A stretch of 64,000 nucleotides of DNA from JBAIYU01 sp036763085 (GCF_036763085.1 NZ_JBAIYU010000021.1:76950-140949), one strand, 5' to 3'. Shown: positions 26,462-34,608, numbered from the stretch's first letter. The notes: generated by a model from the letters alone, not told the origin. Made by a program: numbers and translations.

Positions 26462-27250
26462 TTAAACTTTTACCTTTGGAATATTACGACCATAGAAAAT
26501 CTCAGCCATTTCCTTTTTAAGCCTTTGTTTTATCTTTTTCTTTTCTCCGCTTAGTAATTCTCTTTTAGCTGTACCAAACAAATAGTTATCTAAGTCAAAT
26601 TCTTTCAAAATCATCTTTGTATGGAAAATATTCTCCTGGTAGACATTTACATCAATCATTTGATACAATTCGCGTATTTCTGGCTTGATATAATTTTGGA
26701 TTGAATTAATCTTATGATCGATATAGAACTTTTTCCCATTAACATCTCTAGTAAAACCGCGTACCCGATAATCGATTATAGCTATATCTGAAGAGAATGA
26801 ATTAATAAGATAATTAAGCGCTTTTAACGGTGAAATATGTCCACAAGTTGATACATCGATATCGGCCCTAAAAGTGCTTATCCCTTTATCAGGATGACTC
26901 TCAGGATAAGTATGTACTGTAATGTGACTCTTATCTAAATGACAGACAACTGCTTCCTGATGTAGATCTTTGTCCACCGGTTCTTCAGAAATCAGCATTG
27001 TCACACTTGCGCCTTGCGGGTCATAATCCTGTTTAGCAATATTTAAAATATTCGCACCAATAATATTTGCAACTTCTGTCAAGATGTTTGTAAGGCGTTC
27101 GGCGTTATATTCTTCGTCTATATATTCAATATACGACTTGCGATGCTCTGGCGTTTTAGCATAGCACATGTCATACATATTAAAACTTAGTGATTTCGTC
27201 AAGTTATTAAAACCATAAAGTTTTAGTTTCTTAATTTCTTTAATCTCCAT
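26462..27250 (-). CDS. speD: S-adenosylmethionine decarboxylase proenzyme, E. coli type
   Basis: A 262-residue proenzyme that supplies decarboxylated SAM for spermidine synthesis. It cleaves itself at the Ser in HLDKSHITVHTYPESHP (about Ser108) to make the pyruvoyl cofactor. Length and the N-terminal KLKLYGFNNLTKSLSF match the long E. coli class rather than the short Bacillus/Thermotoga class. The ATG at 27250 follows AAGGTGG; an in-frame GTG lies six codons earlier. No speE is adjacent, so the aminopropyltransferase is elsewhere. Confidence 0.94.
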   Translation of the reverse strand: MEIKEIKKLKLYGFNNLTKSLSFNMYDMCYAKTPEHRKSYIEYIDEEYNAERLTNILTEVANIIGANILNIAKQDYDPQGASVTMLISEEPVDKDLHQEAVVCHLDKSHITVHTYPESHPDKGISTFRADIDVSTCGHISPLKALNYLINSFSSDIAIIDYRVRGFTRDVNGKKFYIDHKINSIQNYIKPEIRELYQMIDVNVYQENIFHTKMILKEFDLDNYLFGTAKRELLSGEKKKIKQRLKKEMAEIFYGRNIPKVKV

Positions 27251-27295
27251 ATCATCCACCTTACTCACTTTTTTATAACGATAAGAAACTTTCTT

Positions 27296-27362
27296 ACATG
27301 CACAAGGGATAAGCGGCTTGCCGCTGTCACTAACATGTTTTCTTTATCCATCCTATATTATA
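27296..27362 (-). promoter_or_regulatory. -10 element and possible structured leader of speD
   Basis: TATAAT at 27357-27362 (minus) with a poor -35. In the transcript, ACATG/CATGT arms (27296-27300, 27334-27338) enclose a GC hairpin (AGCGG/CCGCT, 27312-27316 and 27321-27325). A GGATAA at 27344-27349, read on the minus strand, can pair with TTATCC at 27307-27312, giving a possible pseudoknot. Confidence 0.35.
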
Positions 27363-27408
27363 TCCGCTTTCTAATTCTACATATAGCTCCAAATACCTTT
27401 TGAAAAAA

Positions 27409-27440
27409 TAGACTTCAAAGATTATTATCTTTGAAGTCTA
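27409..27440 (-). terminator. Terminator of the CheY/CheX-like unit
   Basis: Perfect 14-base arms (27409-27422, 27427-27440) with a 4-base loop, followed on the minus strand by a T run, directly after the stop at 27447. Confidence 0.85.
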
Positions 27441-27446
27441 CCTTAT

Positions 27447-28340
27447 TTATTCTAAACCTTCTGCGAGAATTAGCTCAAGTCTTCCACAGTCCAGTTCGAT
27501 TGGAATTCGATATCCTTTAGTTAGCGCTAGTGAAGTACATTGCGTAGTGCACTGTGGGCGAAGATCTAAATCGACACCTTGATCAGATGCATTTACGCAA
27601 AATATTCCATTAACAACATTTAAAAACTCAGCCACACTGCATTCCGCTAATTCATCAATTTCATTCAGATCTTCTTGACTATATCGCCGGGCTATTTCTA
27701 AAAATACCTTGTCATCTAAAGCTATACCAGTAAATAAGTTTACTTCGCCCACAACATTTTGAGTAACAAGCCATTTGGTAGCATTGTATTCACTTAATTG
27801 GATGTTTGACTGCAAAACCGGAACATTGCAGATAAATCTATTTAGATTACGTAAGAAAAGCCCCACATAGTCATAGTAAATCTCTCCTATTCCGCCTGCT
27901 TTAGAAAAATTTAAAAAGAGATGTGCTGCCTGTTCAAAATCTGCTGTTCTTAATGACTGCCATTGATCATTTGTAAATTTGCTCTCATTTTTATAATCCG
28001 CCAGAGCCTTCTCTAGCTGTGCTAAATCTAAGAAACCTAAATCTACTACTGCTTGACTTAAACTCATCTGTCTGCTGCGTTGGACTTCTAAAAGCTCTTC
28101 AAGTTTTGCCAAACTAAGATATCCTGCTTCAATTGCAAGTTCACCAAATTTTTTGTCCTTAGCCTTTTGCAGTTCATGAACTTCTTCAACTTGTGATGCA
28201 TTCATCAGTCCAGCATTTATCGCTAATACGCCAAGCTTTAGTTTTGCGGAATTCTCGAAGGCGAAGGCTTCTCTTAACTGCTTTGCACTCAAAATCTGTT
28301 TATTTAGTAAATACTGTCCGAAATACTGGTTCAGTAGCAT
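27447..28340 (-). CDS. MshEN-like repeats fused to a CheX-like domain
   Basis: A 297-residue cytoplasmic protein. Residues about 1-115 carry tandem segments of the form LG-x-L-A-I-x-A-G-[LY]-[ML]-x4-[VL]-x3-x-L-x-x-Q, around residues 35-60 and 65-90. This matches the MshEN (GspE N-terminal) pattern that binds cyclic di-GMP in MshE, with Lys in place of the first Arg. Residues about 145-297 resemble CheX/CheC-type phosphatase folds (AECSVAEFLNVVNGIFCVN). It directly follows a CheY-like gene (12-base gap), so a CheY phosphatase or partner role is likely. Both domain assignments are by pattern only. Confidence 0.7.
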   Translation of the reverse strand: MLLNQYFGQYLLNKQILSAKQLREAFAFENSAKLKLGVLAINAGLMNASQVEEVHELQKAKDKKFGELAIEAGYLSLAKLEELLEVQRSRQMSLSQAVVDLGFLDLAQLEKALADYKNESKFTNDQWQSLRTADFEQAAHLFLNFSKAGGIGEIYYDYVGLFLRNLNRFICNVPVLQSNIQLSEYNATKWLVTQNVVGEVNLFTGIALDDKVFLEIARRYSQEDLNEIDELAECSVAEFLNVVNGIFCVNASDQGVDLDLRPQCTTQCTSLALTKGYRIPIELDCGRLELILAEGLE

Positions 28341-28352
28341 GAGAAAACCTCC

Positions 28353-28721
28353 CTATTTCGCTATTTTTGCGACTATCTGCATTATCTGCTCTGTAGTATA
28401 AGGCTTTTGTATGAAATCTTCCGCGCCGTTTTTTAGCGCCTGAATCAGTTTTTCAGAAGTCCCCAAAGACGAAAGCATAATTACATGGGCATTTTTATCT
28501 AGAGCCTTAAGATTTTTTAAAGCTTCTAAGCCATCAGCCTCAGGCATAACTATATCCATGAAAACAAGGTCCGGCTGACTTGATTGGTAAATCTCAACTA
28601 CCTCTTTACCATTCCTTGCCTCATATACCTCACAACCAGCTTTTATTAGAATATCCTTCAACTTCTTTCGAACTAGCAAAGAATCGTCGCAAATTAGCAC
28701 CCTACCTTGTTTTTTCTCCAT
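28353..28721 (-). CDS. CheY-like single-domain response regulator
   Basis: A 122-residue receiver domain without output domain. Acidic pair in VLICDDS, phosphoacceptor Asp in DLVFMDIVMPEADG, switch Ser in VIMLSS, and conserved Lys in DFIQKPYT are all present. The ATG at 28721 follows AAAGGAG; a longer frame upstream lacks a site. It is 12 bases before the MshEN/CheX-like gene, and the two form an operon. Confidence 0.92.
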   Translation of the reverse strand: MEKKQGRVLICDDSLLVRKKLKDILIKAGCEVYEARNGKEVVEIYQSSQPDLVFMDIVMPEADGLEALKNLKALDKNAHVIMLSSLGTSEKLIQALKNGAEDFIQKPYTTEQIMQIVAKIAK

Positions 28722-28826
28722 GTAATTCTCCTTTCTGGTATCATTAGCCATAACATTCCATATTTCAAAATAATTCGCGCTCTTCCTGAAATTTCCTGCC
28801 AATAATATCCAAAGACAAATAAAAAA

Positions 28827-28847
28827 AACCTGAGCAATGCTCAGGTT
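28827..28847. terminator. Bidirectional-looking terminator after amt gene 1
   Basis: Nine-base arms around AAT with eight A on the left and six T on the right, just downstream of the ammonium transporter stop. Confidence 0.85.
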
Positions 28848-28853
28848 TTTTAT

Positions 28854-30170
28854 CTACTCTTGGGCAAGAGCTTCTTTTTTTACAAGCACTGGTTCCTTGA
28901 CAGGCAACATAGAATGCAACCCTCTGAATGCTGAATGCTCAAGCTCATTGTAAGCTGTCATGCCATGTTCGCTAACGTCAAGTCCTTCCGCTTCCTCTTC
29001 AACTGATACTCTAATACCAACTGCCGCTTTTAGAGCACTGAATAACAGATACGTACTGACAAAGCCCCAAAGTGATATAACCGTAACACCTAAAGCTTGT
29101 ATACCTAATAATCCTAGTCCGCCACCATATATTAGGCCGCCTTTTTCAGCAAAAATACCTACTGCTAAAGTTCCAAAAGTACCGCAAACTCCATGTACAG
29201 CGATAGCGCCAACTGGATCATCAGCTCCAATCCTATCAAAGAATGGTACAGCAAGGACAATTAATATACCTGCAATGCCGCCAATAACCAGTGAGCTGAT
29301 CGGTTCTACAAAAGCGCAGCCTGCAGTTATTGCTACAAGTCCTCCCAGCGCGCCATTGATGGCCATACTTGGATCAGCCTTTCCATACCTAAATAAGGTA
29401 AATAATGCAGCAGAAGTCCCGCCTGCTGCAGCCGCAAGATTTGTATTTACTGCAATCCGAGCGATATTAGAGTCAAGACCACTTAATGTACTGCCAGGAT
29501 TAAAACCGAACCATCCAAACCATAAAATAAAAGCACCTAAAGCCGCTAACGGCAAATTATGCCCAGGCATTACATTGACTGATCCGTCTTTATTAAATTT
29601 ACCTGTTCGCGGACCAAGCACTATTACCGCTGCTAGCGAAGCCCAACCACCTAAGGAATGAACTACAGCCGAACCAGCAAAATCAAGCATCCCTAATTTA
29701 TTAAGCCACCCATCAGCAGTCCAAACCCAATGTCCTGCCAATGGATATATTAATACCGTTGCTACGAATGAGAAAACAATATACGGACCGAATTTCATTC
29801 TCTCGGCAACAGCTCCAGACACAATGGTAGCCATCGCTATTGCAAAAGCAGCTTGGAAAATCCAAAATGCATATATCGGAATCTTTAGACCTAGGTGGTC
29901 AAAGTTTCCCTGTATTAAAAATCCAGATATTCCGATTATACCAGCCTTATCAATTCCATACATAAGTGCAAAACCTATAAAAAAATACCCTAAAAGACCG
30001 ACAGTACAATCCATTAAGACCTTCATAATAATATTAAGCGAATTTCTGCTGTGAACAAAGCCTGCTTCGAGGGCAGCAAATCCCGCTTCCATCAGAAAAA
30101 CTAATGCTGCGCACATCAGAACCCAAACTGTATCTAAACCAACCGCAACCGAGCCAATTGTCAATTCCAT
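28854..30170 (-). CDS. amtB: Ammonium transporter (Amt family), copy 1
   Basis: A 438-residue Amt/Mep/Rh channel for ammonium uptake, with eleven expected spans. Conserved stretches include FWIFQAAFAIAMATIVSGAVAERMKF, quoted here only in part as AFAIAMATIVSGAVAER, and AALGAFILWFGWFGFNPGS. Unlike copy 2 at 35132 it has no signal peptide and no adjacent glnB. The C-terminal tail has GLDVSEHGM, the region that contacts PII proteins. The ATG follows AGGAGG. A promoter and attenuator-like leader precede it. Confidence 0.93.
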   Translation of the reverse strand: MELTIGSVAVGLDTVWVLMCAALVFLMEAGFAALEAGFVHSRNSLNIIMKVLMDCTVGLLGYFFIGFALMYGIDKAGIIGISGFLIQGNFDHLGLKIPIYAFWIFQAAFAIAMATIVSGAVAERMKFGPYIVFSFVATVLIYPLAGHWVWTADGWLNKLGMLDFAGSAVVHSLGGWASLAAVIVLGPRTGKFNKDGSVNVMPGHNLPLAALGAFILWFGWFGFNPGSTLSGLDSNIARIAVNTNLAAAAGGTSAALFTLFRYGKADPSMAINGALGGLVAITAGCAFVEPISSLVIGGIAGILIVLAVPFFDRIGADDPVGAIAVHGVCGTFGTLAVGIFAEKGGLIYGGGLGLLGIQALGVTVISLWGFVSTYLLFSALKAAVGIRVSVEEEAEGLDVSEHGMTAYNELEHSAFRGLHSMLPVKEPVLVKKEALAQE

Positions 30171-30180
30171 TGTATCCTCC

Positions 30181-30247
30181 TAATAAAAAAATAACCAAAG
30201 ACACCTCTAGTATTTTGTGCACTAGGGATATCTTTGGCTTCATTGCC
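30181..30247 (-). promoter_or_regulatory. Attenuator-like leader of amt copy 1
   Basis: On the minus strand a small hairpin GGC-AATGAA-GCC (30236-30247; six-base loop with A at position 1 and G at 4) shares two bases with the 5' arm of a long hairpin (30195-30237, 17 pairs with one mismatch) that ends in TTATTTTTTT. The second is a strong intrinsic terminator only about 15 bases before the ribosome binding site, so it must be overcome for expression. AxxGxx loops are the hallmark of RNAs bound by ANTAR antiterminators. Confidence 0.65.
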
Positions 30248-30283
30248 TGTGTATTAATTTGTTAAAAGCGCTTCTAAGCATGA

Positions 30284-30312
30284 ATTATAGCATGAACTTA
30301 GTAAGACGCCAA
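30284..30312 (-). promoter_or_regulatory. Promoter of amt copy 1
   Basis: TTGGCG (30307-30312) and TATAAT (30284-30289) on the minus strand, 17 bases apart, upstream of the attenuator-like leader. Confidence 0.75.
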
Positions 30313-30364
30313 GCCCTATTACGAAGATATTTTACAATTTTGTATTTATGCAATGTACCTTTGT

Positions 30365-30841
30365 TTATTTATCTAGCTTCTCTATTGAAATTTTCAAAAC
30401 AATTTTTTGTACTTCGTCGTTATTATTACTTACACAACCTGGTCTATGTACATCCCAAGGGAATAAAATCGCATAGGTACCCGGAGCTAGTACAGCATCA
30501 GACTCGTTTTTCACAGACTTGTAAAAAATTGCATCACGACTATCCGAGCAGTCTTCCAGAATCTCATTATCAGCACACCACGGAGCAAAACCCATTATTT
30601 CTTCGCCAGATGCCACGAATTGTATATCAATATATTTTATGTGGGTTTCGGCCTTACAATTTGCCTTAACTTGAGGCTTATATCTGGATACTAAGGCGAA
30701 CATATCTTCACCTTCAAGTTCATATCTACCTGATTCTACCTTACTGAAATCAGTAGTTGCCAAATAACGCAGCCCTCTTTGCAAAATTGGCGACAGTAAC
30801 GCTATCTCCCGGTCAATGTTGTTAATATTTCCGATAATCAC
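30365..30841 (-). CDS. YhcH/YjgK/YiaL family protein
   Basis: A 158-residue cupin-like protein of the DUF386 family. Typical stretches are KAETHIKYIDIQFVASGEE, GFAPW and FPWDVHRPG, with His and Glu residues that would bind a metal. Relatives include the EbgC beta-galactosidase subunit and proteins linked to sialic acid or uronate metabolism; here there is no sugar gene nearby, so the substrate is unknown. Start is GTG with AGAGGGG upstream. Confidence 0.85.
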   Translation of the reverse strand: MIIGNINNIDREIALLSPILQRGLRYLATTDFSKVESGRYELEGEDMFALVSRYKPQVKANCKAETHIKYIDIQFVASGEEIMGFAPWCADNEILEDCSDSRDAIFYKSVKNESDAVLAPGTYAILFPWDVHRPGCVSNNNDEVQKIVLKISIEKLDK

Positions 30842-30905
30842 CTTATAATCCCCTCTCCTTCTTAGATCTTATTTCGGTAATTGACCACACAAGCCCTGCT
30901 TACTG

Positions 30906-30996
30906 CTTAGTCTGTTGATAAAAATTCATCCGATGACTAACCCGCTCTATACCCAAAGGGTACAGGCAACTCCACCTGAATCAGTCTTCTTTATCA
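30906..30996. repeat. Degenerate palindromic repeat related to the 48.3 kb element
   Basis: Begins CTTAGTCTGTTGATAAAAAT, close to CTTAGGCTGTTGAGAAAGGT at the left end of the element at 48.3 kb. Its centre is a TACCC-AAA-GGGTA hairpin, whose complementary strand reads TGCCTGTACCCTTTGGGTAT (30949-30968). Very similar 20-mers occur at 38585-38604 and 38651-38670. Confidence 0.4.
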
Positions 30997-31020
30997 TTAT
31001 TGGAGAAATTGTATTTATAG

Positions 31021-31050
31021 TTGCACAAAGGTTTTAGCATGTGCTATTAT
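31021..31050 (+). promoter_or_regulatory. Candidate promoter of the T-box operon
   Basis: TTGCAC (31021-31026) and TATTAT (31045-31050), 18 bases apart. An 8-bp inverted repeat (31061-31068 and 31084-31091) follows and may be part of the leader or an operator. Confidence 0.5.
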
Positions 31051-31164
31051 TTAAGAAAAGTGTCTTACTATATATAGTTTACCGTAAGACATATTATTAT
31101 CTTTTCTATACAATCTAAGCTAATAATTTAAGATTTTTAGGCAATGATAGGAAAAGTATATGTG

Positions 31165-31357
31165 CTGTCTTTCTTCAGAGAGCCGGGTTGCTGGAAGCCG
31201 GTGTTAGCGTACATAGAAAGCCCTCCTTGAGCCGTAGGCTGAAATAAGTAAGCTATACCGTAGCTCGGCGTTAACGAGATCAAGTGAGCCTAAGGCTAAA
31301 CAAGGTGGTACCGCGGGAATAGTTCTCGTCCTTTATTTAAGGATGAGAACTTTTTTA
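31165..31357 (+). ncRNA. T-box riboswitch, probably sensing tRNA-Ala
   Basis: Stem I has the AGAGAGCCGG start (31177 on) and the CTCCTTGAGC segment that follows the specifier. The T-box core AAGGTGGTACCGCGG is at 31302-31316. A 10-bp terminator (31322-31331, 31341-31350) with six T follows. The best-aligned specifier is GCC (31220-31222), an alanine codon; AGC (Ser) one base earlier is the alternative. The T-box UGGU pairs with ACCA, so it wants discriminator A, which fits tRNA-Ala better than tRNA-Ser. It controls the Lrp-like/aminotransferase pair. Confidence 0.85.
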
Positions 31358-31407
31358 TTTGTCAATACTAGCAAATTATAAAATCGTGTGATTGGGGAGT
31401 GCATGTA

Positions 31408-31887
31408 ATGAAGCAATTACTAGAATTATTAGAGACTAATTCAAAACGACCAGTGTCTGAGTTGGCAATACTTCTCGGCAAGTCACAGCAAGAGGTAATC
31501 GAGGATATTAAAAGTTTAGAAGAAGATAAGATTATTATCAAGTACCATACAATAATTAACTGGGAGAAAGCGGGCGCGGATACTGTCACTGCAATGATTG
31601 AAGTCAAAATAACTCCACAAAGGGAAGTCGGCTTTGATGCTATGGCAGAAAGAATTTATCGTTTTCCTGAAGTCCGCAACGTTTATCTGATGTCTGGTGC
31701 TTATGATCTTTTAGTTATGCTTGAAGGGCAGTCTCTAAAAGAAGTCGCTGATTTCGTTTCAACTAAACTCGCTACAATTGAAGGAGTTCTCAGTACAACC
31801 ACCCATTTCATGTTAAAGGCTTATAAGGAAGCTGGCGTAATTATAGAAGATCAAGAAGAAGACCGCAGGTTGGTGGTGACTCCATGA
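31408..31887 (+). CDS. Lrp/AsnC family regulator (AlaR-like)
   Basis: About 159 residues: N-terminal winged helix-turn-helix (RPVSELAILLGKSQQEVI) and C-terminal RAM ligand-binding domain (VYLMSGAYDLLVMLEG). The ATG at 31408 has GGGGAG at a good distance; a GTG at 31399 is inside that site. Its stop overlaps the aminotransferase start (ATGA). Bacillus has the same pair, where the aminotransferase makes alanine and the regulator controls it; together with the T-box this suggests an alanine-sensing unit. Confidence 0.88.
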   Translation: MKQLLELLETNSKRPVSELAILLGKSQQEVIEDIKSLEEDKIIIKYHTIINWEKAGADTVTAMIEVKITPQREVGFDAMAERIYRFPEVRNVYLMSGAYDLLVMLEGQSLKEVADFVSTKLATIEGVLSTTTHFMLKAYKEAGVIIEDQEEDRRLVVTP

Positions 31888-33050
31888 GCTGGTCTGATCG
31901 TATATCGCCAACAGTACGCTCAATACCGCCTTCCGGGATAAGAAGGTTTTTTGATATCGTTGCGGAAATGAAGGGGGTCGTTTCACTTGGTGTAGGCGAG
32001 CCTGACTTTATTACCCCTTGGCATATCAGGGAAAGTTGTGTTTACGGACTTGAACGCGGCTATACTTCCTATACATCAAACTATGGCCTGCTAGAACTTA
32101 GAGAAGAAATTGTTAGGGTTACCCAAAAGGACTATGATGTTACGTATGACCCGCGCTGCGAAGTATTAATTACCGTTGGGGTTAGCGAAGCTTTAGACTT
32201 GGCCTTGCGGGCAGTTCTTTCACCAGGTGATGAAGCTCTTGTCCCAGAACCTTGTTATGTTTCTTATAAAGCATGTGTCACTTTAGCTGGCGGTACACCC
32301 GTTCCTGTAACAACTACTATGGAAAACCAATTCCGGGTGACAGTTGATCAATTAGAAAAACTAGTAACCCCGCGCACCAAGGTACTGCTGATAGGCTACC
32401 CAAATAATCCGACAGGCGCCATAATGCCAAGAGAAGAACTATTAGAGATAGCAAAGTTTGCCGAAAAACACGATCTTATTGTTATTTCAGACGAAATTTA
32501 TGCTAACCTCACTTATGGTTCCGAACATACTTGTTTTGCGTCGTTACCAGGTATGAGAGATCGGACAATACTGCTGAATGGCTTTTCTAAAGCGTATGCA
32601 ATGACTGGCTGGCGTATTGGATATGCTATGTCTAATCCGGATTTCATCTCGGCAATGACAAAAATTCATCAGTATACTATGCTTTGTGCACCAATCACTG
32701 CTCAAGTAGCAGCTGTGGAAGCCTTGCGGCATGGAGAAAATACTATGCGGAAAATGGTAGCTGAATACGATTGCCGGCGTCGTCTAATGATTGACGGCCT
32801 AAGGAGTATGAGGCTTAAATGTTTTGAACCTAAAGGAGCTTTCTATATCTTCCCCTCAATTAAGGAAACAGGCTTATCTTCATTAGAGTTTGCTGAGGAA
32901 TTATTGAAATCCGAGAAAGTTGCTCTTGTGCCAGGTGATGCTTTTGGCGAAAGCGGCGAAGGCTATGTGCGCTGTTCATATGCAACCTCAATGGCAAATC
33001 TATCTAAAGCCTTAGAACGAATCGAAAGATTTGTTCGCAAACGTTTATAA
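31884..33050 (+). CDS. Class I/II aminotransferase (alanine transaminase-like)
   Basis: A 388-residue PLP enzyme of fold type I. Key parts are YPNNPTGAI, the acidic SDEIYANL region, and the PLP-binding Lys in NGFSKAYAMTGWRIGY, followed by the carboxylate-binding Arg in VRCSYATS. It belongs to the AspC/PatA-like group; sequence alone does not fix the substrate. T-box and Lrp partner argue for alanine synthesis from pyruvate and glutamate. Translationally coupled to the regulator. Confidence 0.88.
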   Translation: MSWSDRISPTVRSIPPSGIRRFFDIVAEMKGVVSLGVGEPDFITPWHIRESCVYGLERGYTSYTSNYGLLELREEIVRVTQKDYDVTYDPRCEVLITVGVSEALDLALRAVLSPGDEALVPEPCYVSYKACVTLAGGTPVPVTTTMENQFRVTVDQLEKLVTPRTKVLLIGYPNNPTGAIMPREELLEIAKFAEKHDLIVISDEIYANLTYGSEHTCFASLPGMRDRTILLNGFSKAYAMTGWRIGYAMSNPDFISAMTKIHQYTMLCAPITAQVAAVEALRHGENTMRKMVAEYDCRRRLMIDGLRSMRLKCFEPKGAFYIFPSIKETGLSSLEFAEELLKSEKVALVPGDAFGESGEGYVRCSYATSMANLSKALERIERFVRKRL

Positions 33051-33071
33051 ACTTTGTAAATAATATCCTGT

Positions 33072-33112
33072 AAATATAAAAATCCTCACATAATGTGAGG
33101 ATTTTTATATTT
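33072..33112. terminator. Bidirectional terminator
   Basis: Twenty-base arms with a minimal loop, A-rich and T-rich ends, between the convergent aminotransferase and CheX genes. Confidence 0.85.
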
Positions 33113-33113
33113 A

Positions 33114-33575
33114 CTACTGGCCTAGGCCAATATTAAGTTCAAGAGCATTTGAATCAATAAGTAATTCTAATGCAAGATATTTTGTACTGCTTACTTTTAC
33201 TTTGAAGTTTTCGCCAACTGCAAGGCTAGGCGGAGATATATCAACACTTATGCCCTGTTTTTCAAAGTTAATTGCTGCATTTGCAGTAACCATATTTACT
33301 AATTCGGATATGGCACTCTGCGCCATGTCGTCCATCTTATCTACTGGCATGCCCATCATCATTGTAGATGCAATGGACCTTGCTGTTTCTTCACTCATAT
33401 TATATGCGATATTACCTCGCACATCATTTGTCATACCGATCAAAACAGTAACACCTTGACTGGAAACATATTGGTCTTTTACAGCAAGTTTGCCGCGACT
33501 GACATTTTGGAAACCAAGTTGGGGCATCACAGTAGCAACTGCATCGACAAAGGGATTAATTAGTTTGACATCCAA
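33114..33575 (-). CDS. CheX chemotaxis phosphatase-like protein
   Basis: A 153-residue CheX family protein. The phosphatase motif E-x2-N appears in SAISELVNMVTANA (Glu and Asn three residues apart), as in CheX/CheC, which dephosphorylate CheY-P. It begins two bases after the stop of the CheY-CheX fusion gene, so the two are made together, and the fusion is a natural substrate or dimer partner. Confidence 0.85.
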   Translation of the reverse strand: MDVKLINPFVDAVATVMPQLGFQNVSRGKLAVKDQYVSSQGVTVLIGMTNDVRGNIAYNMSEETARSIASTMMMGMPVDKMDDMAQSAISELVNMVTANAAINFEKQGISVDISPPSLAVGENFKVKVSSTKYLALELLIDSNALELNIGLGQ

Positions 33576-33577
33576 GG

Positions 33578-34429
33578 CTATTTACCTCCTGCAAAGCCAA
33601 TATTCAAGTTCAACGTTCCAATTTCAGTCTCAGCGATTACATTAAATGAGCTTAATTTTGGATTAATAATATCTATGCTATTCCCGCACATAATCCCCGG
33701 GGGAGTTAACCTTAGTTCTACACCGCGGTATATGTTATTTATAACTGAAACACTATGGCCGCCAATAATATTAGCTACTTCAGCAATACTATTTAGAACA
33801 TCCTCCTCATCAACTGCTGCACCATCTAAAATTCTTTGCGTAAGTTTCTGAGCAGTTTGTTCAGTAGCATTTAGAATTATTCTCCCCGTCTGTTTTCCTG
33901 TTATGCCGAGAATAATTGCAATTCCACGGGCAGTAAATTTAGGCTGACTGTCTGGCGATGTACTCACATCGCTTTCCAATCCAGCCATCTGAAGCAAGTT
34001 CTGCTGCAGCGAAGAGATAAAATACTGAAGATACTTTTCCTGCCATTCTTGGTTAGACCGATTGTTTAGACAAACCTGACGCAAAGTATCAAGCAGCTCA
34101 GGTGCTTTTATCGGTTTCTGCAAAAAAGCCTGTACACCAATTGAATAACCGCGCGAGATCAAACTATCATCTCTCATTGCGCTTGCCATAACAATTTTGG
34201 CGTTAGAATCTATACTTAAAATTTCACGGCTGCAGACAAGCCCATCCATATCAGGTAAGTTCATATCCATAGTTACTACATCAGGGCAGAGAAGCTTAAA
34301 TTTTTCGACTGCTTCCCATCCATTTTCGGCAAATCCACAAACCTCGAAAACTGTTTGATCTAATGTTCCTGCCATTACCTTGCGGCTAAATGGCGAATCA
34401 TCAACTATTAGAACCCGGATTTTCCCCAA
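33578..34429 (-). CDS. Response regulator fused to a CheX-like domain
   Basis: A 283-residue protein: receiver domain 1-120 (VLIVDDSPFSRKVM, phosphoacceptor in VVTMDMNLPDMDG, Lys in FLQKPIKAP) and a C-terminal CheX-like domain from about 130 with the E-x2-N motif in SIAEVANIIGG. A receiver fused to its own phosphatase-type domain could limit its own signal. Start codon is TTG with AAGGTGAT upstream. Followed at once by a lone CheX gene. Confidence 0.85.
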   Translation of the reverse strand: MGKIRVLIVDDSPFSRKVMAGTLDQTVFEVCGFAENGWEAVEKFKLLCPDVVTMDMNLPDMDGLVCSREILSIDSNAKIVMASAMRDDSLISRGYSIGVQAFLQKPIKAPELLDTLRQVCLNNRSNQEWQEKYLQYFISSLQQNLLQMAGLESDVSTSPDSQPKFTARGIAIILGITGKQTGRIILNATEQTAQKLTQRILDGAAVDEEDVLNSIAEVANIIGGHSVSVINNIYRGVELRLTPPGIMCGNSIDIINPKLSSFNVIAETEIGTLNLNIGFAGGK

Positions 34430-34608
34430 TCGATATCACCTTGCCCTTATACTATCGTTATTTTAACTGGATAAGTTAAGTATTATTTATCTTTTATTTA
34501 AACATTTTTTCGTGAAAATCCTGCCTGGTGTCGCTATAAATATTTATAATATTTAAAATATCGTGCTATGTAATTAAGAAAAGTAAAATAACATAATAAA
34601 GAAATAAA

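Noticed and set aside
28960..29661. 233-codon frame opposite amt copy 1
   Set aside because: Antisense shadow of the transporter; low-complexity Pro/Ser/Ala product from complement of membrane codons.
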